A DNA stretch of 64,000 nucleotides. Source: Ilyomonas sp965277535. GTDB taxonomy: Bacteria > Bacteroidota > Bacteroidia > Chitinophagales > Chitinophagaceae. Made by a program: the position numbers and the translations under genes. The notes beneath the pieces were generated by a model. That model was not told the DNA's origin. It made no database searches and saw only the letters and a program-made list of their open reading frames with translations. This document shows positions 60,155 through 64,000 of this stretch, in pieces (the first letter of the stretch is position 1; the number at the start of each line of letters is the position of its first letter). The stretch is from the NCBI GenBank assembly GCA_965277535.1, contig OZ255825.1, positions 3,224,001 to 3,288,000 on the forward strand, written 5' to 3'.

Positions 60155-61078
60155 TTATTCTTCTCCAAAATAGTCACTATCAATTTTCTTTAGTTCATAA
60201 GTCTGTTGTATTGTGATACCAAGATTATAATCAATCATAAGCTGAGCTAACTGCTCACCATCTATAAGAACAATTTTTGTTTCGTTTCTTGGCGTGTACT
60301 CCAATGCTTCCTTTGTAAACTTAGATGTTGTAATAAAGATTCCTTTTTTTGCTCCTTGCCCAGCAAGTGCTCCGACAAACTTTTGAAGTTCTGGCCGCCC
60401 GACTACATTGCCAGGTTTCCAACGCTTAGCTTGAATATAGATAATGTCAAGTCCGAGTTTGTCCTCTTTGATAGTTCCATCTATACCTTCATCGCCCGTT
60501 CTTCCTACCGCTTTACCAGCGTCTTTTATAGAACCTCCATAACCCATTTTTACTAAAAGCTCAACTACAAGTCGTTCAAAAAAAGCTGCAGAAAGTTCTA
60601 CTACTTTGTTCAGAATTTCAGAAGCTAAAGACTTTCTTATTCGTTGGTATGCTTTATCAAGTGTCTCTTCAGGAGTTTGGTCGATCGAAATTGGTGCAGT
60701 AATATCTATTATCCCTTCTTCATCGCTTGTTGTTTTATTAGCATTTATAAATTCATTAAATGATTCAAATTGTTTTAAATATCTCGCATCAATGCGGCCT
60801 GGATTTTTTGCTACTGTTTGCCGTCCTAAATCAGTAATAATAAAAGTTGCACGTTTAGGAGAGTCAAGTAAGCCAGCCTTTTTCAAATATGTTTTTGCCC
60901 AACCAACACGGTTGTCAAAAATTGGCTGATTGCCACTTGCCAGGAGTTCCTTTCTTTCATTATCTGTTACTTGGAATTGAACACCCAGCTCTTCAATAAG
61001 GTCTCTGTACTTGTGTTCGTGTCCGTCAGCAACTAGTTTTAATAATGGAAGCATTAATGTTTGGTAGTCTGGTATCAT
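60155..61078 (-). CDS. mrr: Mrr-type restriction endonuclease
   Basis: 307 residues. An N-terminal Mrr winged helix (PDYQTLMLPLLKLVADGHEHKYRDLIEELG) is followed by the Mrr catalytic domain: GKAVGRTGDEGIDGTI (Asp) and IYIQAKRWKPGNVVGRPELQKFVGAL (QxK). KKGIFITTSKFTKEALEY closes it. Type IV restriction enzymes of this family cut methylated DNA. It stands alone between housekeeping genes, 50 kb from the methyltransferase island. Confidence 0.93.
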   Translation of the reverse strand: MIPDYQTLMLPLLKLVADGHEHKYRDLIEELGVQFQVTDNERKELLASGNQPIFDNRVGWAKTYLKKAGLLDSPKRATFIITDLGRQTVAKNPGRIDARYLKQFESFNEFINANKTTSDEEGIIDITAPISIDQTPEETLDKAYQRIRKSLASEILNKVVELSAAFFERLVVELLVKMGYGGSIKDAGKAVGRTGDEGIDGTIKEDKLGLDIIYIQAKRWKPGNVVGRPELQKFVGALAGQGAKKGIFITTSKFTKEALEYTPRNETKIVLIDGEQLAQLMIDYNLGITIQQTYELKKIDSDYFGEE

Positions 61079-61140
61079 TTTTTATAAATTTTTTTATCCA
61101 ATCCCATAAATCCCAAATATTTCACTCATTCCGGTTCAGA

Positions 61141-62622
61141 CTAATACGCTCTTGCAAACAACACTCTTTGCTTTGAAGGCTTGCCAGTTAAAACACAAAC
61201 ACCTTCTTCCTCTTTGTTGTTAAGCGGAATGCAACGGATGGTAGCTTTGCTTTCTTCTTTTATTTTTTCTTCGGTTTCAGCAGTACCATCCCAGTGCGCA
61301 GAAACAAAGCCGGTTTTGTTGTCGAGCACATCCATAAATTCCTCCCACGAATTCACTTCCGTGATGTGTGCATCCCGAAACGTTTTAGCTTTTTCAAACA
61401 TGGCTTTCTGAATCTCATCCAATAAATTTTTTATCTTTCCAGATAAGCCGTCCAGCGGATAAGATTTTTTTTCTTTTGTATCGCGCCGTGCCACTTCAGC
61501 AACGCCGTTTTCCAAATCTCGCGCGCCAATAGCAATGCGAACGGGCACACCTTTCAGTTCGTACTCGGCAAATTTCCAACCCGGGCGACTGTTGTCGTTA
61601 TCATCATATTTTACCGAAATGCCCAACGCTTTTAATGCTGGCAGCAGTTCATTTTTTATTTTGTTATCAAGTGTTGCTTTTTGTTCTTCGCCTTTGTAAA
61701 TAGGAATGATTACTACTTGCAGCGGTGCGATTTTAGGAGGCAAAACCAAACCCTGGTCATCACTATGTACCATTACCAAACCGCCAATCAAACGCGTGCT
61801 TACGCCCCAACTGGTTGCCCATACATAATCGAGCTTGTTTTGCTTATCGCTAAATTTTACATCGAATGCTTTGGCAAAGTTTTGACCTAAAAAATGCGAT
61901 GTGCCAGCCTGCAATGCTTTGCCATCCTGCATCAGCGCTTCAATGCAATAGGTGTCTTCGGCGCCGGCAAAACGCTCGCTTTCTGTTTTTGTTCCTTTTA
62001 TCACAGGCATTGCCATGTAGTTCTCAGCAAAGTCGGCATACAAGTCAAGTATCAGTTTTGCTTCTGTTACGGCTTCTTCTTTTGTGGCATGAGCCGTATG
62101 ACCTTCCTGCCACAAAAATTCGGCGGTGCGCAAAAATAGCCGCGTGCGCATTTCCCAACGCACCACGTTTGCCCATTGGTTAATGAGCAAGGGCAAATCG
62201 CGATACGATTGTATCCAGGTTTTGTAAGTGTTCCAGATGATGGCTTCGCTGGTTGGGCGAACAATGAGTTCTTCTTCCAGTTTGGCTTCGGGGTCAACCA
62301 TCAAGGCTCCTTTTTTATCAGGGTTTGCTTTTAAGCGATAATGCGTAACAATGGCGCATTCTTTTGCAAAGCCCTCTGCATTTTTTTCTTCGGCTTCAAA
62401 CAAACTTTTGGGAACGAAAAGCGGGAAATAAGCATTCACATGCCCGGTGTCTTTAAACATTCTATCCAGTACATCGCGCATGTTTTCCCATAGTGTATAG
62501 CCGTAAGGTTTTATTACCATGCAGCCGCGCACAGCACTATAATCGGCAAGCTGACCTTTTAAAACCAAATCGTTGTACCATTGGGAATAATCTTCGGCGC
62601 GGGGTGTGATTTCTTTACTCAT
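61141..62622 (-). CDS. proS: Prolyl-tRNA synthetase, archaeal/eukaryal type
   Basis: 493 residues, class II synthetase of the shorter (ProS type 3) form without the editing insertion. Class II motif 2 is seen in WEMRTRLFLRTAEFLWQEGHTAHATKEEA, the substrate region in TYCIEALMQDGKALQAGTSHFLGQNFA, and motif 3 in GLVMVHSDDQGLVLPPKIAPLQV. The C-terminal zinc-like domain ends in GKPSKQRVLFARAY. Charges tRNA-Pro. The stop is followed at once by the tctgaaccgg of a dispersed repeat. Confidence 0.96.
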   Translation of the reverse strand: MSKEITPRAEDYSQWYNDLVLKGQLADYSAVRGCMVIKPYGYTLWENMRDVLDRMFKDTGHVNAYFPLFVPKSLFEAEEKNAEGFAKECAIVTHYRLKANPDKKGALMVDPEAKLEEELIVRPTSEAIIWNTYKTWIQSYRDLPLLINQWANVVRWEMRTRLFLRTAEFLWQEGHTAHATKEEAVTEAKLILDLYADFAENYMAMPVIKGTKTESERFAGAEDTYCIEALMQDGKALQAGTSHFLGQNFAKAFDVKFSDKQNKLDYVWATSWGVSTRLIGGLVMVHSDDQGLVLPPKIAPLQVVIIPIYKGEEQKATLDNKIKNELLPALKALGISVKYDDNDNSRPGWKFAEYELKGVPVRIAIGARDLENGVAEVARRDTKEKKSYPLDGLSGKIKNLLDEIQKAMFEKAKTFRDAHITEVNSWEEFMDVLDNKTGFVSAHWDGTAETEEKIKEESKATIRCIPLNNKEEEGVCVLTGKPSKQRVLFARAY

Positions 62623-62770
62623 AATGAAAATTAAAGTGTTGGGCTTTCAAACATTTTTGTGTAAAACAAAAAACCGGAAGGCTCTTTGTTATGTAAAGTT
62701 TGAATAACAAAATATGTTTTTTAAAGCGGCGCAAAAGTAGTAATTTAGTGCCTTAAAAGAAAGGTGGTTT

Positions 62771-63553
62771 ATGAACAAGAATGTATTGCCATTGATACTC
62801 TCGGTGTTTGTTTTTGCAAGTTGCTCATCGGCTTATAAAACAACACAAACGCCCGATGATGTATATTATTCTCCGGGTAAAGCGAGAGAATATGCGAGCG
62901 TAACTAACAATAACGATAACGGAGGTGGTGGTTACGACAATTATACCAGCAGCAGCGAAGACAATTACCTGCGCATGAAAGTGCAAAACCGCTACCAGTG
63001 GGATGCGCTTGACAATAATGATTACTGGTACAGCCCCAACTATGCTTACAACAATTTTTATGGCTTTAACAGCTTTAATCCTTACACGTTTAACAGCTGG
63101 GGGTTAAGTTATTACTACAGCCCGTTTGCCTCCTTGCAACCTTATGGCTGGTTCAGTAACTATTATCCTTCTTATGGTTTTGGATTTGGCTATTCACCAT
63201 ATTCATTGGGCTTGTACAGCCATGGTTATGGATATGGTTACTATGGATATACACCCTCTACCGTAATTGTAAATTCTCCTGCCCGTACGCGCACATCACG
63301 CCCGATGCTGGGCAGCTATGTAAATGGCAATTACAACAACCGGAACAATTACAGTAACGGTGCTGGCGGTCGGTATGCGCCTGCCGGAACCGGGCTTAAC
63401 CGCTATAACAATTCGAATAATAACAATAATTCATTCCGTTATAATAGCAATACAAACAACAATACACCAAGCTTTTCAGCACCGGCAAGAAGTTATACGC
63501 CATCATCTTCAGGCGGTGGTGGAGGAAGTGTAAGCCGGCCTGGCAGACACTAA
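62771..63553 (+). CDS. Tyr/Asn/Gly-rich low-complexity lipoprotein
   Basis: 260 residues. Lipoprotein signal (LPLILSVFVFASC, Cys17). The mature protein is dominated by Tyr, Asn, Gly and Ser: YGFGFGYSPYSLGLYSHGYG in the middle and poly-Asn tracts near 215, then GGGGG. Only the short stretch EDNYLRMKVQNRYQWDALDNNDYW looks like folded sequence. Surface or envelope structural role possible; no family recognised. The terminator after it separates it from the FadL-like gene. Confidence 0.75.
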   Translation: MNKNVLPLILSVFVFASCSSAYKTTQTPDDVYYSPGKAREYASVTNNNDNGGGGYDNYTSSSEDNYLRMKVQNRYQWDALDNNDYWYSPNYAYNNFYGFNSFNPYTFNSWGLSYYYSPFASLQPYGWFSNYYPSYGFGFGYSPYSLGLYSHGYGYGYYGYTPSTVIVNSPARTRTSRPMLGSYVNGNYNNRNNYSNGAGGRYAPAGTGLNRYNNSNNNNNSFRYNSNTNNNTPSFSAPARSYTPSSSGGGGGSVSRPGRH

Positions 63554-63580
63554 TGCTCTTTTTCCTGGTTTTATTTATAC

Positions 63581-63612
63581 AACAGCCAGCCCCCAACAGG
63601 CTGGCTGTTTTT
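63581..63612 (+). terminator. Terminator after the low-complexity lipoprotein gene
   Basis: AACAGCCAGCC (63581-63591) pairs perfectly with GGCTGGCTGTT (63599-63609) around cccaaca, then TTTC. Confidence 0.85.
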
Positions 63613-63626
63613 CAATCGTTACCACT

Positions 63627-64000
63627 ATGAAAAAACTCCTGACTTCTCTTTTCTTATTTTTTATTTTGATGAATGGCTTTGCCCAGGCGCCCGATGATAT
63701 TTTGAAATACAGCTATTTTCCGCAACACGGTTCAGCCCGTAATGTTGCTATTGGCGGTGCAATGGGTTCGCTGGGTGGAGACGTCAGTGCGATGTATGTA
63801 AACCCCGCGGGTTTGGGTTTGTATAAGACTTCTGAAATTGTTATTAGCCCTGCATTTCAGTTCAATAATAACAAAGCGAACTTTCGCGGAACGGATTTGG
63901 CATCCAGCAAAACGGCTTTCGATTTAGGCTTAACCGGCGCAGTGTTTGGCTCGCAAGGGCAATATGGCCACAACCGGAGCGAAGCGTTTGGAATTGCAGT
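63627..64000 (+). CDS. OmpP1/FadL-like outer membrane protein, N-terminal part (partial)
   Basis: The frame starts at the ATG at 63627 and runs off the window. Signal peptide MKKLLTSLFLFFILMNGFA, then PDDILKYSYFPQHGSARNVAIGGAMGSLGGDVSAMYVNPAGLG. This is the N-terminal plug region of Bacteroidota FadL/OmpP1-type transporters (the aaMGGA...NPAGLG pattern). The family forms 14-strand barrels that take up hydrophobic compounds. About 124 residues visible. Confidence 0.88.
   Translation, partial: MKKLLTSLFLFFILMNGFAQAPDDILKYSYFPQHGSARNVAIGGAMGSLGGDVSAMYVNPAGLGLYKTSEIVISPAFQFNNNKANFRGTDLASSKTAFDLGLTGAVFGSQGQYGHNRSEAFGIA

Noticed and set aside
60155..61078. Mrr gene as a member of the 1-7218 island
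   Set aside because: It is an independent type IV enzyme 50 kb away among housekeeping genes.
1..64000. tRNA, rRNA, transposase or integrase genes
   Set aside because: None could be recognised on either strand by reading; a tRNAscan run would settle the tRNA question.

Overview
The window looks like a chromosome segment of a Bacteroidota member, most likely Chitinophagaceae. Supporting signs are the gene set (SusD-free but rich in secreted glycosidases, DUF2911, DUF4836, archaeal-type ProS, KaiBC), lipoprotein and signal peptides, the near absence of Shine-Dalgarno sequences, several TAnnTTTG-type -7 boxes, and moderate GC content. No rRNA, tRNA, transposase, integrase or CRISPR array was found. 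Composition and identity statements are judged by eye.

Layout. (1) 1-7218 is a visibly AT-richer defence-like island: the end of a DNA cytosine-C5 methyltransferase, a nucleotidyltransferase-like protein, a DUF262 protein, a GHKL/MORC-like ATPase with a zinc ribbon, and an Mrr-nuclease/SF2-helicase fusion, all tightly packed on the + strand. A convergent MIG-type DNA mismatch glycosylase follows. Behind it, 7238-7540 holds an unexplained chain of hairpins and a 44-codon ORF. (2) 7706-9369 is a divergent old-yellow-enzyme/HxlR regulator pair with clear operator palindromes. (3) 9370-11768 is repeat-rich: a three-copy intergenic repeat, one copy of which is split by a MITE with target duplication, plus a two-gene unit ending in a frameshifted PIN toxin gene. 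(4) 11769-24627 is mostly ordinary metabolism: mtaB, esterase, acyltransferase, serine hydrolase, glgX, a FAD oxidase with cytochrome c, and a GH30 glycosidase. (5) 24647-28747 is a kaiC-kaiB-kaiB-histidine kinase operon. (6) 28948-36164 carries aldose epimerase, DUF2911, and an ECF sigma/anti-sigma/subtilisin operon, then an alcohol dehydrogenase. (7) 36343-41416 has a TOPRIM-like protein and AAA ATPase pair next to a UvrD-type helicase-nuclease. (8) 41546-45440 shows gene traffic: a cassette-like orphan gene bounded by inverted repeats, and a toxin-antitoxin module lying next to a fossil of the metB 3' end. (9) 45608-50828 is housekeeping: asnB, acpH, a deoxyhypusine synthase-like enzyme. 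(10) 51337-54593 is a two-gene unit of a patatin-like phospholipase and a large multidomain sensor (deoxyribosyltransferase/TIR-like, TRAFs-binding and SLOG-like regions). It is the best candidate for an undescribed abortive-infection style system. (11) 54818-64000 has a VapBC pair, dxs, a DUF4836 lipoprotein, an Mrr endonuclease, proS, a Tyr/Asn-rich lipoprotein and the start of a FadL-like outer membrane protein.

Two further threads run through the window. Both the PIN and the RelE/ParE toxin genes are broken exactly at A6 runs. A GGGAT-rich repeat sits against the stop codons of four minus-strand genes.
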